A stretch of DNA of 64,000 nt from an uncultured Prevotellaceae bacterium (GCA_900316835.1 ONEL01000011.1:29379-93378); one strand, 5' to 3'; numbered from the stretch's first letter, positions 33,501 to 41,603 are shown. Made by a program: numbers and translations. Notes: a model not told the origin generated them from the letters alone.

Positions 33501-34025
33501 TTTATAGAGCAACCCTTTGTTGTAGAGCTGCTTCAAGAGCCACCACAGCGACTCGATGTAGCTGTTCTTGTAAGTGATGTAGGGGTCTTTCATATCAACC
33601 CAGTATCCCATCTTGTGAGTAAGGTCTTCCCACTCGCGGGTATATTTCATCACCTCCTTGCGGCAGGTGGCATTATATTCGTCTACACTCACCTTCTTGC
33701 CAATGTCTTCCTTAGTGATGCCCAGGGCTTTCTCTACGCCTAGTTCTACTGGCAAACCATGGGTGTCCCAACCAGCCTTGCGCAGCACTTGGTAACCCTG
33801 CATTGTCTTGAAGCGGCACACTATGTCCTTAATGGTGCGAGCCATCACATGGTGAATGCCAGGCATTCCGTTGGCGCTAGGAGGACCTTCGTAGAAAACA
33901 AAAGCAGGTGCTCCGTCGCGTTCCTCAATACTCTTGTTGAACACGTTTTCTTCGTCCCATTTCTTCAGCACTTCTTTATTGATGTCGCTGAGATTGAACT
34001 TGTTGTATTCGTTAAATTTCTTCAT
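30528..34025 (-). CDS. ileS: isoleucyl-tRNA synthetase
   Basis: 1165 residues from the ATG at 34025 (MKKFNEYNKFNLSDINKEVL); an upstream frame start at 34091 would overlap the neighbouring gene. The class I motifs are GIHHVMART (HIGH region) and KNGNKMSKRLGN (KMSKS). The editing domain is the large insert with WTTTPWTLPSNTALCV. The C-terminal extension with an anticodon-binding and DUF5915-type region marks the long, eukaryote-like class found across Bacteroidetes, which tends to resist mupirocin (family knowledge). The start codon lies 22 bp from the end of the upstream membrane-protein gene. Confidence 0.96.
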   Translation of the reverse strand: MKKFNEYNKFNLSDINKEVLKKWDEENVFNKSIEERDGAPAFVFYEGPPSANGMPGIHHVMARTIKDIVCRFKTMQGYQVLRKAGWDTHGLPVELGVEKALGITKEDIGKKVSVDEYNATCRKEVMKYTREWEDLTHKMGYWVDMKDPYITYKNSYIESLWWLLKQLYNKGLLYKGYTIQPYSPAAGTGLSSHELNQPGCYRDVKDQTVTAQFSIVDNGHKVLEAIKAAADEKFRDNLCILAWTTTPWTLPSNTALCVGPKIDYVALESYNPYNGTPAIYLMAKARVDAYFKPEGANMPLDEYNAGDKIIPYKIIAEFKGTDLLDIKYKQLFPWVKPVDKIDDKIVGNDNGFRVIPGDYVTTEDGTGIVHIAPTFGADDANVAHAAGIPALYMINKKMETRPMVDLTGKYYLLEDLDEDFVKNFVNIELYKEYAGAWVKNAYDPKFTVNGKYDEAAASKAEDLNIYMCIRMKQMGTAFKIEKHVHNYPHCWRTDKPVLYYPLDSWFIRSTACKDRMVELNKTIKWKPEHTGTGRFGKWLENLNDWNLSRSRYWGTPLPIWRNDDGEEKCIGSIEELYNEIEKAVAAGVMGGNPLKEKGFVPGDYSEENYNKIDIHRPYVDYITLVSDTGKPMKRELDLIDVWFDSGAMPYAQLHYPFENKELVDERKFYPADFIAEGVDQTRGWFFTLHAIATMVFDSVAYKGLISNGLVLDKNGNKMSKRLGNAVDPFSTIEKYGTDPLRWYMISNSSPWENLKFDTAGVEEVSRKFFGTLYNTYSFFALYANVDGFDPTTAQVPIEKRSEIDRWIISLLNSLVKEVTEQFNDYEPTRATRAISEFVSENLSNWYVRLNRKRFWGGEMNDDKLAAYQTLYQCLETIARLMAPVSPFYSDMLYRDLTGSTTSVHLAMYPTADESVIDSALEHRMAIAQKVTSMVLALRRKKNLKVRQPLTSIMIPVADDAQRAAIEAVSDLITSEVNVKSIKFVGNDEGILVKKVKPDFKKLGPKYGKIMKALAAQLTTMPQADILQLEQEGSIKLMVGDQEAVVETADVEIISEDIPGWLVSNEGNLTVALDITVTDELRREGMARELVNRIQNVRKSKNFDITDKVRVIINPDERINDAVASFGDYIAHQVLAVAINVEPVEGADAIELDMDGWTLNVKVEKA

Positions 34026-34047
34026 TGTGATTTTATAGAATGTAAGT

Positions 34048-34533
34048 TTAATGATTTTTCTTGGTGAGCAGCTTTGCAATCCAGTTGGCACTCATTGTCA
34101 GCACATAGGAGAATGCCGTGAAGAGCAAGAGCATCATTCCCGCTTCGAGCGAGAAATGGGCATTGAACAGCAAGACAGCACATGTTGCGACCAGGCCCAT
34201 TACTACTGCCACAGTGGCTGTGGAGCGCAGGCTAAATAGCACCTTGCGCTTGCTTATCAAGAGTGTGACAGTAAGAGCTGCCATAGCAATGGCGATAAGC
34301 AGAACCACTATCCACGACTCGCGAGCCCATGGAGTGGCGCATGCCATCAGGGCAGCCATTGGGATGACGCGCTTGGTGCTAAAGGTCTCCTCGCTGTCGT
34401 GTAGCCATGTCATGAACTCCTTGTTGCTATAATCCTTGCCTTGCAGAATTAGCAAGTCCCACCGTAGCATTGCAACGAGTGAGAAAAAAGCCGAAACGGC
34501 AAGTAATATGTTGGCAATCAGTTGATAATCCAT
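34048..34533 (-). CDS. small hypothetical integral membrane protein
   Basis: 161 residues with five hydrophobic segments: LIANILLAVSAFFSLVAML, VIPMAALMACATPWA, WIVVLLIAIAMAALTVTLLI, VAVVMGLVATCAVLLF and MMLLLFTAFSYVLTMSANWI. No soluble domain or known motif. Located directly upstream of ileS on the same strand, so probably the first gene of that transcript. Confidence 0.6.
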   Translation of the reverse strand: MDYQLIANILLAVSAFFSLVAMLRWDLLILQGKDYSNKEFMTWLHDSEETFSTKRVIPMAALMACATPWARESWIVVLLIAIAMAALTVTLLISKRKVLFSLRSTATVAVVMGLVATCAVLLFNAHFSLEAGMMLLLFTAFSYVLTMSANWIAKLLTKKNH

Positions 34534-34624
34534 AGTTCAGTGAATCTGGTCACTAAAATAATTTGCAAATATACAAATTTAGCTTGAATTACCACCTACT
34601 TACACCTCTTTAAAATAAGAAAAA

Positions 34625-35113
34625 TTATTCAACAATAACTGTTTTGGTAGTGAAGTTGGAGTAAACAATAATTTGAATACCCTTCTCGTGCTCATCAACT
34701 TTTATTCCTTGCAAATTATATCTTGCGACTTCATGCGCTTCGGCAGAATTATTGCTAATGATGTTTGGGCTTATGCCTGAGTCGTCATTGCCACTTGAGG
34801 GTTTTGACATGAGGATAAGGGCTGTGTGAACGCTATTGCTTTGATTAGTCCCTACACCATCGCCAATGCCTGTAATGCTTTCTACGGTATATCCTTCGGC
34901 GGCAAGCATGTTGATGATTTGACCTTCATTCAACCTGTCAAAGCTCTTGTTGAAGACTTTGTTGATACCATCGGGAACATCACCTCCTAGTCTTGCGTGA
35001 ACCCAGTTGTTGGTGGGGATGTCCAAGTCAACATAAATGGTCACATAACTCTTTTGGGCGTAACATGTAAGCATCGCTAGTGCAGCCAAGGCTGTAAATA
35101 ATATTTTTTTCAT
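34625..35113 (-). CDS. secreted hypothetical protein with sorting-like tail
   Basis: 162 residues: signal peptide (MKKILFTALAALAMLTCYA), a small domain with YVTIYVDLDIPTNNWVHARL, and a C-terminal stretch VARYNLQGIKVDEHEKGIQI followed by KTVIVE. The tail has the 'YNLQGxxV...G(I/L)YIV...KxVxV' shape of type IX secretion sorting domains and is similar in build to the ends of the proteins at 11501-13582 and 18785-21190. Function unknown. Confidence 0.65.
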   Translation of the reverse strand: MKKILFTALAALAMLTCYAQKSYVTIYVDLDIPTNNWVHARLGGDVPDGINKVFNKSFDRLNEGQIINMLAAEGYTVESITGIGDGVGTNQSNSVHTALILMSKPSSGNDDSGISPNIISNNSAEAHEVARYNLQGIKVDEHEKGIQIIVYSNFTTKTVIVE

Positions 35114-35216
35114 ATTGTGCTTTTGATTTATTAAATTATGTCAAATGATAAACTAGGCAAATTTAAATTAATTGCGGGATATGACCAAGCTATATTGTCA
35201 ATAAAGTTGTGAAATT

Positions 35217-36092
35217 TTAGTTTTTTCGCACTGCCAGTGGGGTGATGCCACGCATGCGCTTGTAGAACTTGTCGAGCGAGGCGCTGGTGGCAAAGTGTAA
35301 CTGGTAGGCAATCTGCTCAACGGTCATTGCTGTTGACTTGAGCAGGCGTGTGGCTTCCATTGCCAGCAACTCGTTGATGCAGTCCATCACGGTTTTGCCT
35401 GTTATTTGCTTTACTATTCTTGATAGGTAGGTGGTGGTGATGAAAAGGCTGTCAGCATAAAACTTGAGGTCGCGGTGCTCAAGATAGTTGCTGGTGAGCA
35501 ATGTGTAGAATGAGATAAAAATCTCCTCACTTTGCCGTGAAATTGATAATCTGGTTTTTTCAAATGATTGGATACTAACCAAGTCGTTAATGAACACTGA
35601 GTAGAGCTGTTCAAGAATCTCATTCTTGAGCGAGAGCGGTTGCATGATGTATTGCCTAATCAAGAGCATGAGCGACCGCAATCGTTGGGCGTCGATGGGA
35701 GAAAGTGTTACCTTGGAGTTTCCGTAATTAGAAATGGGAATTACCGACGCCTTAATCAGGTTGCGAAATGCTTGAGTGTCGTGTGCCATTTGCTCGTCGC
35801 AGATGAGGCAGATACCTCGGTAATCATCGCTTGCCTCGTGAATGTAGATGGGGCTTCCGGGGTAGAAAACAAACATTTCATTAGGGGTGAATATCATCTC
35901 TCCACCACCATTGTCAAGAATGATATATCCCTCGGTAACCAGGGTGAAACTATACCAGTTAAGAGCTCCTGTGAGCTCGTTTGATAGCATGGTAAGCTGT
36001 TTGTCGGTGAGTGCGCAAGTGAGCTTATTGTCCCATGTCTCACGTTCGAGCATCTGGAGATGTGTTGTGCTGATTTCGTTCAGATTTGCCAT
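35217..36092 (-). CDS. AraC family transcriptional regulator
   Basis: 291 residues from the ATG at 36092 (MANLNEISTTHLQML); an ATG seven codons earlier is possible. Residues 30-130 form a cupin-like sensing domain (EGYIILDNGGGEMIFTPNEM); the C-terminal 100 residues are the paired helix-turn-helix, with ADSLFITTTYLSRIVKQITG, MTVEQIAYQLHFATSASLDKF and the end GITPLAVRK. It is divergent from the 59-aa winged-helix gene and the glutathione peroxidase/flavoprotein/MBL-rubredoxin run, so it is the natural candidate to control them (inference). Confidence 0.87.
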   Translation of the reverse strand: MANLNEISTTHLQMLERETWDNKLTCALTDKQLTMLSNELTGALNWYSFTLVTEGYIILDNGGGEMIFTPNEMFVFYPGSPIYIHEASDDYRGICLICDEQMAHDTQAFRNLIKASVIPISNYGNSKVTLSPIDAQRLRSLMLLIRQYIMQPLSLKNEILEQLYSVFINDLVSIQSFEKTRLSISRQSEEIFISFYTLLTSNYLEHRDLKFYADSLFITTTYLSRIVKQITGKTVMDCINELLAMEATRLLKSTAMTVEQIAYQLHFATSASLDKFYKRMRGITPLAVRKN

Positions 36093-36193
36093 GTTGATTG
36101 ATTTTTGCTGCAAAGATAATAAAAAATATCGTTTGTTTCGTTTGGGATAATCATTGGTTTTGAAAAAATAGTGTTTATCGACGAAAAACGCTG

Positions 36194-36201
36194 TAATTTT
36201 G
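36194..36201 (+). promoter_or_regulatory. -7 box upstream of the 59-aa winged-helix gene
   Basis: TAATTTTG fits the Bacteroidetes -7 consensus, about 50 bp before the start codon at 36251. No TTG at standard -33 spacing, consistent with a promoter needing an activator. Confidence 0.5.
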
Positions 36202-36250
36202 CAGCATCAAAACAAACACAATTTTATTAACATATATAATTTAAAAAGAT

Positions 36251-36430
36251 ATGGAAGCTAAAGAGCAAGTATTGGAAGCTATGCGCAAGGCAGGTGTGCC
36301 TTTGGCTGCTGGCAAGGTGGCAGAGCTCACTGGCCTCGACCGCAAGGTTGTTGACAAGGCATTTGCCGAGTTGAAGAAAGAGGGTGCTATCACATCGCCC
36401 GTGCGTTGCAAGTGGGAGCCTGCTAAGTAA
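36251..36430 (+). CDS. 59-aa winged-helix protein
   Basis: ATG at 36251 to TAA at 36430 encodes 59 residues: MEAKEQVLEAMRKAGVPLAA starts a helix, VAELTGLDRKVVDKAFAELK is a helix-turn-helix, and the end KEGAITSPVRCKWEPAK is a wing. Codon use matches the neighbours, the antisense frame in the same place is not protein-like, and a -7 box and a terminator bracket the gene. Small winged-helix proteins of this kind are conserved in Bacteroidales next to redox genes (recollection). It may bind DNA or act as an adaptor; the single Cys near the C-terminus could sense redox state (inference). Confidence 0.78.
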   Translation: MEAKEQVLEAMRKAGVPLAAGKVAELTGLDRKVVDKAFAELKKEGAITSPVRCKWEPAK

Positions 36431-36456
36431 GGCTCACAAAACACAAACGTTTAATG

Positions 36457-36507
36457 GTTGGGTAATTGTGATTGCATCGCTGCAACCATGATACCCAACT
36501 TGTTTTT
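36457..36507 (+). terminator. intrinsic terminator after the 59-aa gene
   Basis: GTTGGGTAATTGTG-type arm from 36457 pairs with CATGATACCCAAC ending at 36499 in a long stem with small bulges, then TTGTTTTTC. It would separate the small gene's abundant transcript from glutathione peroxidase, with read-through possible. Confidence 0.7.
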
Positions 36508-36533
36508 CTAAATCAAGAAAAAACAAAATTTGT

Positions 36534-37013
36534 ATGGAGACAATATATGATTTTAAAGCTTTGACGAGCAAAGGGAAGGAACTTGACTTCGCTCAGTTCA
36601 AGGGTAAGGTGTTGCTCATTGTCAACACCGCCAGCAAGTGTGGCTTTACACCACAGTTTAAGGGTTTGGAAGAACTCAACCAGCGATATAAGGACCGCGG
36701 ACTGGTAACAATAGGGTTCCCCTGCAACCAGTTCAACCATCAGGACCCTGGCACCGACAGCGAGATTGAAGGATTTTGCCAGTTAAACTATGGTGTTACA
36801 TTCCAAATCATGAAGAAAATCAAAGTCAATGGCGATGATGCTCACCCCATCTTCAAGTTCCTCAAGAGCAGGACTAAGGGTGTGCTGGGCAGTGCCATTA
36901 AGTGGAACTTTACCAAGTTCCTCATCTCGCACGACGGTGAGGTGATAAAGCGTTATGCTCCCACCACCGCACCCGAGAAGTTAGTTAAGGATATCGAAGA
37001 AATGCTTGGATAA
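36534..37013 (+). CDS. glutathione peroxidase family thiol peroxidase
   Basis: 159 residues. The peroxidatic residue is Cys36 in VNTASKCGFTPQ (a Cys codon, not selenocysteine), with the Gln/Trp partners in GFPCNQF and AIKWNFTKFL. Cys64 and Cys82 (GFCQLNYGV) match the arrangement of yeast Gpx3/Hyr1, so it most likely uses thioredoxin through a C36-C82 disulfide rather than glutathione. It removes hydrogen peroxide and lipid hydroperoxides. Two bases separate it from the flavoprotein gene downstream. Confidence 0.92.
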   Translation: METIYDFKALTSKGKELDFAQFKGKVLLIVNTASKCGFTPQFKGLEELNQRYKDRGLVTIGFPCNQFNHQDPGTDSEIEGFCQLNYGVTFQIMKKIKVNGDDAHPIFKFLKSRTKGVLGSAIKWNFTKFLISHDGEVIKRYAPTTAPEKLVKDIEEMLG

Positions 37014-37015
37014 CA

Positions 37016-37672
37016 ATGAAGAAAATTATAATTATCGACGGAGGCCCACGCAAGACGTTTAACACGGCCTCAATGTTGCAAAAGATTGCCGAGGGCGTGG
37101 CCTCGGTAAGTGAAGAGATAGAAGTTAAGACCGTGCGCCTCTATGGCATGGACTATAAGGGTTGCATGTCGTGCCTGGCTTGCAAGGTGAAGGGTAAAGC
37201 TACTAATGTGTGCAAGTTCCGTGACTCGCTCACTCCTGTGCTCGAAGAGATTGCTCAAGCCGACGGACTGGTGATGGGCTCACCCATCTACTTCAGCGAG
37301 GTGACGGCACAGTTGCGTGCCTTCCTGGAGCGCCTGGTGTTCCCATGGCTTTCCTATAACGACTACAGCCTTACCGCTCCCAAGCGCATTCCGGTTATTC
37401 TCACTTACACCATGAATGCCAATACCGAGCAGGCTCAAGGCGTTTATCAGTCGATGGGTATTATTGAGAGCTGCCTCTCCCGTGCCATGGGCGACGTGGA
37501 GCATGTGGATGCTCATAACACCTATCAAGTTAAGAACTACGACCGCTATGAGCTCGCAGGCTTTAGCGAGGAGGCTAAGCGCCAGTATCGTGACGAGAAC
37601 TGGGAGAACGACCTGCAACGGGCTCACGACGCCGGTCGTCGTATGGCAGAGAAGATATTAGCAAACCAATAA
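37016..37672 (+). CDS. flavodoxin-like NADPH-dependent FMN reductase family protein
   Basis: 218 residues. A flavodoxin-fold N-terminus ([23 protein letters not shown] phosphate loop), then [20 protein letters not shown], a Cys cluster like that of iron-sulfur flavoproteins, and the second flavin loop [19 protein letters not shown]. Four cysteines in C-x2-C-x2-C...C spacing could bind a 4Fe-4S cluster, though many relatives keep only some of them. Packed between glutathione peroxidase and the MBL-rubredoxin gene (gaps 2 and 14 bp), so an electron-transfer role in peroxide or oxygen defence is likely (inference). Confidence 0.82.
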   Translation: MKKIIIIDGGPRKTFNTASMLQKIAEGVASVSEEIEVKTVRLYGMDYKGCMSCLACKVKGKATNVCKFRDSLTPVLEEIAQADGLVMGSPIYFSEVTAQLRAFLERLVFPWLSYNDYSLTAPKRIPVILTYTMNANTEQAQGVYQSMGIIESCLSRAMGDVEHVDAHNTYQVKNYDRYELAGFSEEAKRQYRDENWENDLQRAHDAGRRMAEKILANQ

Positions 37673-37686
37673 TAAAAAATAAGACG

Positions 37687-38628
37687 ATGGAAATTAAAGC
37701 TGTAAAATTCCGTAAAAACGGATTCTATGGACAGCCTTTTGCCTTTGGTGGTGAAGAGGGGCTTGAAAAATTTGACAAAAACATTCGCTATCGTGGCAGC
37801 CTGCAAAACTACCTTATCGACACTGGCGACGAGGTGATATTGGTGGATACAGGTATCCCCGCAGGCACTCCCGAGGAGGTGCCCGATGAGAACTCGCCAG
37901 CCTACACCGGTGAGGACATCTGCACCTACATGGAAGCTTTTGCGGCTCTTGGCTATAAGCCCGAGCAGGTGACAATAATCTTGCTCACTCACCGTCACAG
38001 TGACCACTCGGGCGAGTTGCGCTCGTTCCCTAACGCTAAAATCTATGTGAATGAGGAAGAACTTGGTGCCGACGAGCTTCAGGGTCTTGATAACATCGTT
38101 CCCGTGAGCTTCACCGATGGGGCTTATTACAATTTCCCCGAGTGCCAGAAGATTCAGGAGGGCATCTATCTGATTAAAGCCAAGGGCCACACTCGCGGCA
38201 ACAGCATCATCATCGTTGAGATGGACGGCTTGTTCTACATGATTCACGGCGACATCACCTACGTTGACGAGGCTCTTTATGAGAATAAACTCTCGGTTGT
38301 CTACGATGACCGTGAAGCGGCCCGTGAGACCCTCGACCGCGTGCGCGAGTTTGTTCGCAATCACCCCACTGTTTATATCTCAACTCACTCGCCACAGGGC
38401 TATGAGAACCTTGAAGCCAAGCGCGTGATGGACCTTGACAATCCGGTAGAGACAATCTTTGATGAGGTGGACTTCTCAAAGAAAGAGGCCTCGGGCAAAT
38501 ATGTGTGCTCAGTGTGCGGCTACGTCTACGATCCAGCCGAGCACGATGGCGTTGCCTTCGAAGACCTCCCCGACGACTGGCGCTGCCCCCGCTGCAAGCA
38601 ACCCAAAGAAAAGTTCAACAAGGCATAA
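37687..38628 (+). CDS. metallo-beta-lactamase fold hydrolase fused to rubredoxin
   Basis: 313 residues in two domains. Residues 1-255 are an MBL fold with the metal box [12 protein letters not shown] (H-x-H-x-D-H) and further His in [16 protein letters not shown] and [10 protein letters not shown]. Residues 268-313 are a complete rubredoxin: [16 protein letters not shown] and [12 protein letters not shown] supply the four Cys iron ligands. This recalls flavodiiron/rubredoxin oxygen and peroxide detoxification in anaerobes, but the MBL part is of the lactonase/glyoxalase type rather than the flavodiiron oxygen reductase. Third gene of the redox run; a terminator follows at 38655. Confidence 0.88.
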   Translation: MEIKAVKFRKNGFYGQPFAFGGEEGLEKFDKNIRYRGSLQNYLIDTGDEVILVDTGIPAGTPEEVPDENSPAYTGEDICTYMEAFAALGYKPEQVTIILLTHRHSDHSGELRSFPNAKIYVNEEELGADELQGLDNIVPVSFTDGAYYNFPECQKIQEGIYLIKAKGHTRGNSIIIVEMDGLFYMIHGDITYVDEALYENKLSVVYDDREAARETLDRVREFVRNHPTVYISTHSPQGYENLEAKRVMDLDNPVETIFDEVDFSKKEASGKYVCSVCGYVYDPAEHDGVAFEDLPDDWRCPRCKQPKEKFNKA

Positions 38629-38654
38629 TAACCTGTTAGACAGTTCTAAAACAA

Positions 38655-38690
38655 AAATGCCATCGAGGTCACTCAACCCCGATGGCATTT
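38655..38690 (+). terminator. intrinsic terminator of the redox operon
   Basis: AAATGCCATCG with AGGT/ACC in the inner part pairs with CGATGGCATTT, ending near 38690, followed by ATTC. It lies 26 bp after the MBL-rubredoxin stop codon. Confidence 0.7.
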
Positions 38691-38893
38691 ATTCATGGCT
38701 AACTGGCCTGGTTACTACCTCTACATTTTCAATAGCTCTCATGGGCTTATTAACAATTTTACATACAAGAGTACCTAATTTTGGCACACACAAGCACTAA
38801 CTTTGCAGCGTGAATGCAACGGCCAACGCAAAATTTTTCCACAACCTGCGAAAAAAACGCAGCTTGAATATGCCTCGGTTGGGAAATTTTACT

Positions 38894-38901
38894 TATCTTT
38901 G
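38894..38901 (+). promoter_or_regulatory. -7 box for the restriction-modification operon
   Basis: TATCTTTG fits TAnnTTTG. Transcription from about 38907 would give a 130-nt leader that includes the 38965-39017 hairpin. Confidence 0.45.
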
Positions 38902-38964
38902 CATTCGGCACCAAGAATACTCTTGCCTCCAGCAAAAGACCACTTAATTGATTAAGACACAACA

Positions 38965-39017
38965 AACTCCCTTGTAGTTTATGAGCTCTGGTCGGCTCGC
39001 TGGGCTACACTGGAGTT
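38965..39017 (+). promoter_or_regulatory. leader hairpin, possible attenuator, before the methyltransferase gene
   Basis: AACTCCCTTGTAG (38965-38977) pairs with CTACACTGGAGTT (39005-39017) at 11 of 13 positions, and GAGCTCTGG...GCTCG lies within. A T-rich run follows. It has the shape of an intrinsic terminator placed inside the leader; controlled read-through would delay or balance methyltransferase and endonuclease (inference). Confidence 0.45.
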
Positions 39018-39038
39018 TTGGTTTTTCAATAAGAATTT

Positions 39039-40499
39039 ATGACTGATATTCTTTCATCAGCATGTAGTGTTACTTCAGCATTTGTTAATAAAAGATCAAA
39101 AGCTGAGCGTAAAAGTTATGGTCAATTCTTTACTTCCCAAAGGACAGCAGAATTTATGTCTTCACTTTTTTGCATAGATTTCAACAAGCCTTCTATATCA
39201 ATTCTTGACGCAGGGGCTGGGACGGGAATATTGTCAACCGCCCTTGTCAAAAGAATTCGAGATGCAAAATATAAAGGAAATATTACTGTAATCTGTTACG
39301 AAAACGATGTTAAAGTTTTGCCGATTCTATCTGAGAATCTTGAATGCCTCAAACAAAAAGCCAATATCAAGTATGAAATAAGAATTGATAATTATATCAT
39401 TTCACAATCAGAAAGCTTATCCGGTCTTTTTGGTAATATTGAAAAATTTGATTATATAATTGGAAATCCACCATACTTGAAAATTCCTAAAAATGCAGAA
39501 GAAGCAAAAGCCTTACCGGAGGTTTGTTATGGTGCTCCCAATTTATACTTCTTATTTTGGACTATGGGAATACACAACTTGATAGAAAATGGCGAGTTGG
39601 TCTATATTATACCTCGTTCTTGGACTTCAGGTGCATATTTTGAAAAATTTAGAAGATTTTTATTTTCAAATTGCGTTATTACGGATATACACATATTCGG
39701 GAGTAGAGATAAAGTTTTTGACGGTGAATCTATTTTACAAGAGACTATGATAATAAAGATTCGTAAAAGTAAGATTCGGCCAAAGTCCATAACAATGTCT
39801 CATTCAGAAACTTCCGATTTTTTAAATGTGTCCCACTATAAGGTTAATTATGATGTTGTTGTGGCACCTAATCAATATGTTTTTTTAGTTACCAATGATG
39901 AGGATGCGAATATTTTATCAAGAGTGAATAGGCAAGACCACACTCTTGTATCTGATAACCTACAAATGCGCACTGGCATTATTGTTGATTTTAGAACCAG
40001 AGATGTTTTAAGAAATCAAGAAGAAAAAGGGACATATCCTTTATTTTACTCCCAGCATATTCGCAACGGCAGAATATGTTGGCCTATAGGTCATGAAAAT
40101 GAGTATATTTTGACAGATAGAATAGGCTATCTACAAGAAAACACTGATTATGTTTTCATTAAACGTTTCACAGCAAAAGAAGAAAAGCGGCGTTTACAAT
40201 GTGGTATATACTTAAATGCTGAACATAAAAAATATAAATACATAAGTACACAGAATAAGATTAACTATATCAAGTGCGAGCAAACAGAGTTTGCTTACGG
40301 ATTGTTTGTTATTCTTAATTCCACACTTTACGATAATTATTATCGTATCCTGAATGGATCAACACAAGTTAATTCTACAGAAATAAATTCTATGCCTGTA
40401 CCATCAAGAGAAAATATTCGCCTGATGGGACAAGAACTAATGGGACAAGAGCTTTCAGAAACGAACTGTAATAAAATCATAGATAAATGGATAAGATAA
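39039..40499 (+). CDS. adenine-N6 DNA methyltransferase of a BsuBI/PstI-like system
   Basis: 486 residues. Methyltransferase motif X/N-terminal text KSYGQFFTSQRTAEFM, motif I (AdoMet) ILDAGAGTGILSTAL at about residues 52-66, and catalytic motif IV IIGNPPYLKI. The remainder is the target-recognition part of the Eco57I/PstI-like class. Its frame overlaps the endonuclease gene by 13 bp (40487-40499). The gene is visibly more AT-rich, with codons such as AAA, ATA and TTA, than its neighbours, a mark of recent transfer. It would protect host DNA from the partner enzyme; PstI-like specificity (CTGCAG) is inferred from the endonuclease. Confidence 0.88.
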   Translation: MTDILSSACSVTSAFVNKRSKAERKSYGQFFTSQRTAEFMSSLFCIDFNKPSISILDAGAGTGILSTALVKRIRDAKYKGNITVICYENDVKVLPILSENLECLKQKANIKYEIRIDNYIISQSESLSGLFGNIEKFDYIIGNPPYLKIPKNAEEAKALPEVCYGAPNLYFLFWTMGIHNLIENGELVYIIPRSWTSGAYFEKFRRFLFSNCVITDIHIFGSRDKVFDGESILQETMIIKIRKSKIRPKSITMSHSETSDFLNVSHYKVNYDVVVAPNQYVFLVTNDEDANILSRVNRQDHTLVSDNLQMRTGIIVDFRTRDVLRNQEEKGTYPLFYSQHIRNGRICWPIGHENEYILTDRIGYLQENTDYVFIKRFTAKEEKRRLQCGIYLNAEHKKYKYISTQNKINYIKCEQTEFAYGLFVILNSTLYDNYYRILNGSTQVNSTEINSMPVPSRENIRLMGQELMGQELSETNCNKIIDKWIR

Positions 40500-41398
40500 C
40501 AACAATTAGAGAATTGCTTAATGAATTAGGATTACCACAACGTCAACAGTCAGACATTTGTGTTTTAACTATTTTAGCGCTTTGTGGATTGACAAAAGAT
40601 ATGGCATGGTCAAATGCCAGTAATAAATGGGTTAGAATTCATGATATAATAGCGTTTTCTAATTCTCATTATAATGTTAATTATGCAGAGAATTCAAGGG
40701 AAACTTTTAGGAAACAGGCATTGCATCATTTTAGAACAGCAGCTATTGTCGAAGACAATGGCAGAGCGACTAATAGCCCAAACTATCGCTGGCGACTCAC
40801 ATCAGAATTTCTGAATGTAATACGCAGCATCGGTATAAATAATACCGCAAAGCAGGACTTCTTAAGTAATCATACAAAATTAATTGACATATACGCCTCA
40901 AAAAAGACTATGAGAAAAATGCCAGTTAAAATTAATGGTCTTGATTTTACTTTTAGCCCCGGCAAACATAACCTACTTCAAAAAGCTATTATCGAGGAAT
41001 TTGCGCCAAGATTTGCTCCTAATTCAGAATGCCTCTATGTCGGTGATACGATACAGAAAGATATGGTAAAAGATGTGGAACGTCTTGCTAAACTTGGATT
41101 TCAGATAACATTGCACGACAAAATGCCAGATGTTGTTTTATTTCGCTCTGATAAAGACTGGATTTATTTTATCGAAGCTGTCACTTCTGTTGGACCAATG
41201 GATCCTAAAAGAATAGTTGAAATTCAATCATTTACTCAAGATGTGAGGTGTGGCAAAATATTTGTAACTGCTTTCCTTGATTTTTCCACTTATAAAAAAT
41301 TCTCTGAACAAATAGCATGGGAAACTGAAGTGTGGATTGCAGAAATGCCCGACCACATGATTCATTTAAATGGTGATAAATTTATAGGACCAAGATAA
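40487..41398 (+). CDS. BsuBI/PstI family type II restriction endonuclease
   Basis: 303 residues. The N-terminal part (residues 1-110) is helical and DNA-binding-like: SDICVLTILALCGLTKDMAW and ENSRETFRKQALHHFRTAAI. The C-terminal catalytic part has EAVTSVGPMDPKRIVEI and FVTAFLDFSTY, as in BsuBI/PstI-family enzymes with a PD-(D/E)XK-like fold. It starts inside the methyltransferase gene, so the pair is co-translated. Known family members cut CTGCAG; that sequence is present in the window (for example near 6604, 10935 and 61772), so it is not excluded from this genome, as expected if methylated. Confidence 0.85.
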   Translation: MDKITTIRELLNELGLPQRQQSDICVLTILALCGLTKDMAWSNASNKWVRIHDIIAFSNSHYNVNYAENSRETFRKQALHHFRTAAIVEDNGRATNSPNYRWRLTSEFLNVIRSIGINNTAKQDFLSNHTKLIDIYASKKTMRKMPVKINGLDFTFSPGKHNLLQKAIIEEFAPRFAPNSECLYVGDTIQKDMVKDVERLAKLGFQITLHDKMPDVVLFRSDKDWIYFIEAVTSVGPMDPKRIVEIQSFTQDVRCGKIFVTAFLDFSTYKKFSEQIAWETEVWIAEMPDHMIHLNGDKFIGPR

Positions 41399-41429
41399 AG
41401 TCAATGTGGGTTTTAACAATCAAAACAAA

Positions 41430-41603
41430 ATGTCAAGCCAAGTAATGCGAGGATACTTAGCTCTTACAAAAGAAAAATTTGGCAAAGAGAACTACTATAT
41501 TAATACTCGTTTAATGAAGCTTTTTATTGAATTTGGCGAGGTTGATGCAAGGGCAAATGATCATATCGAATCTATTCAAGTTAAAGAAAATCCAATTTCT
41601 TAA
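41430..41603 (+). CDS. small hypothetical protein after the restriction endonuclease
   Basis: 57 residues from ATG at 41430 (MSSQVMRGYLALTKEKFGKE); a GTG eight codons earlier also fits. Composition and AT-richness match the restriction-modification genes. No known motif; the helix-rich, charged sequence is not obviously a controller (C) protein. Could be a real third gene of the island or a fragment. Confidence 0.4.
   Translation: MSSQVMRGYLALTKEKFGKENYYINTRLMKLFIEFGEVDARANDHIESIQVKENPIS

Larger units (their letters stand above)
38691..39038. other. leader and promoter region of the restriction-modification genes
   Basis: About 350 bp without a supported gene. It holds a -7-like TATCTTTG at 38894-38901 and a long hairpin at 38965-39017 followed by TTTTGGTTTTTC, 20 bp before the methyltransferase start codon. 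Confidence 0.6.

Noticed and set aside
36534..37013. Selenocysteine-containing glutathione peroxidase
   Set aside because: The active-site codon is TGT (Cys36), and no selenocysteine hairpin is needed or seen.
38759..38965. 68-codon minus-strand frame before the restriction-modification genes
   Set aside because: No signal for translation, composition unlike neighbours, and it covers the probable promoter of the methyltransferase.
39039..41603. Complete prophage or integrative element around the restriction genes
   Set aside because: No integrase, attachment-site duplication or phage structural genes are visible; only composition differs.
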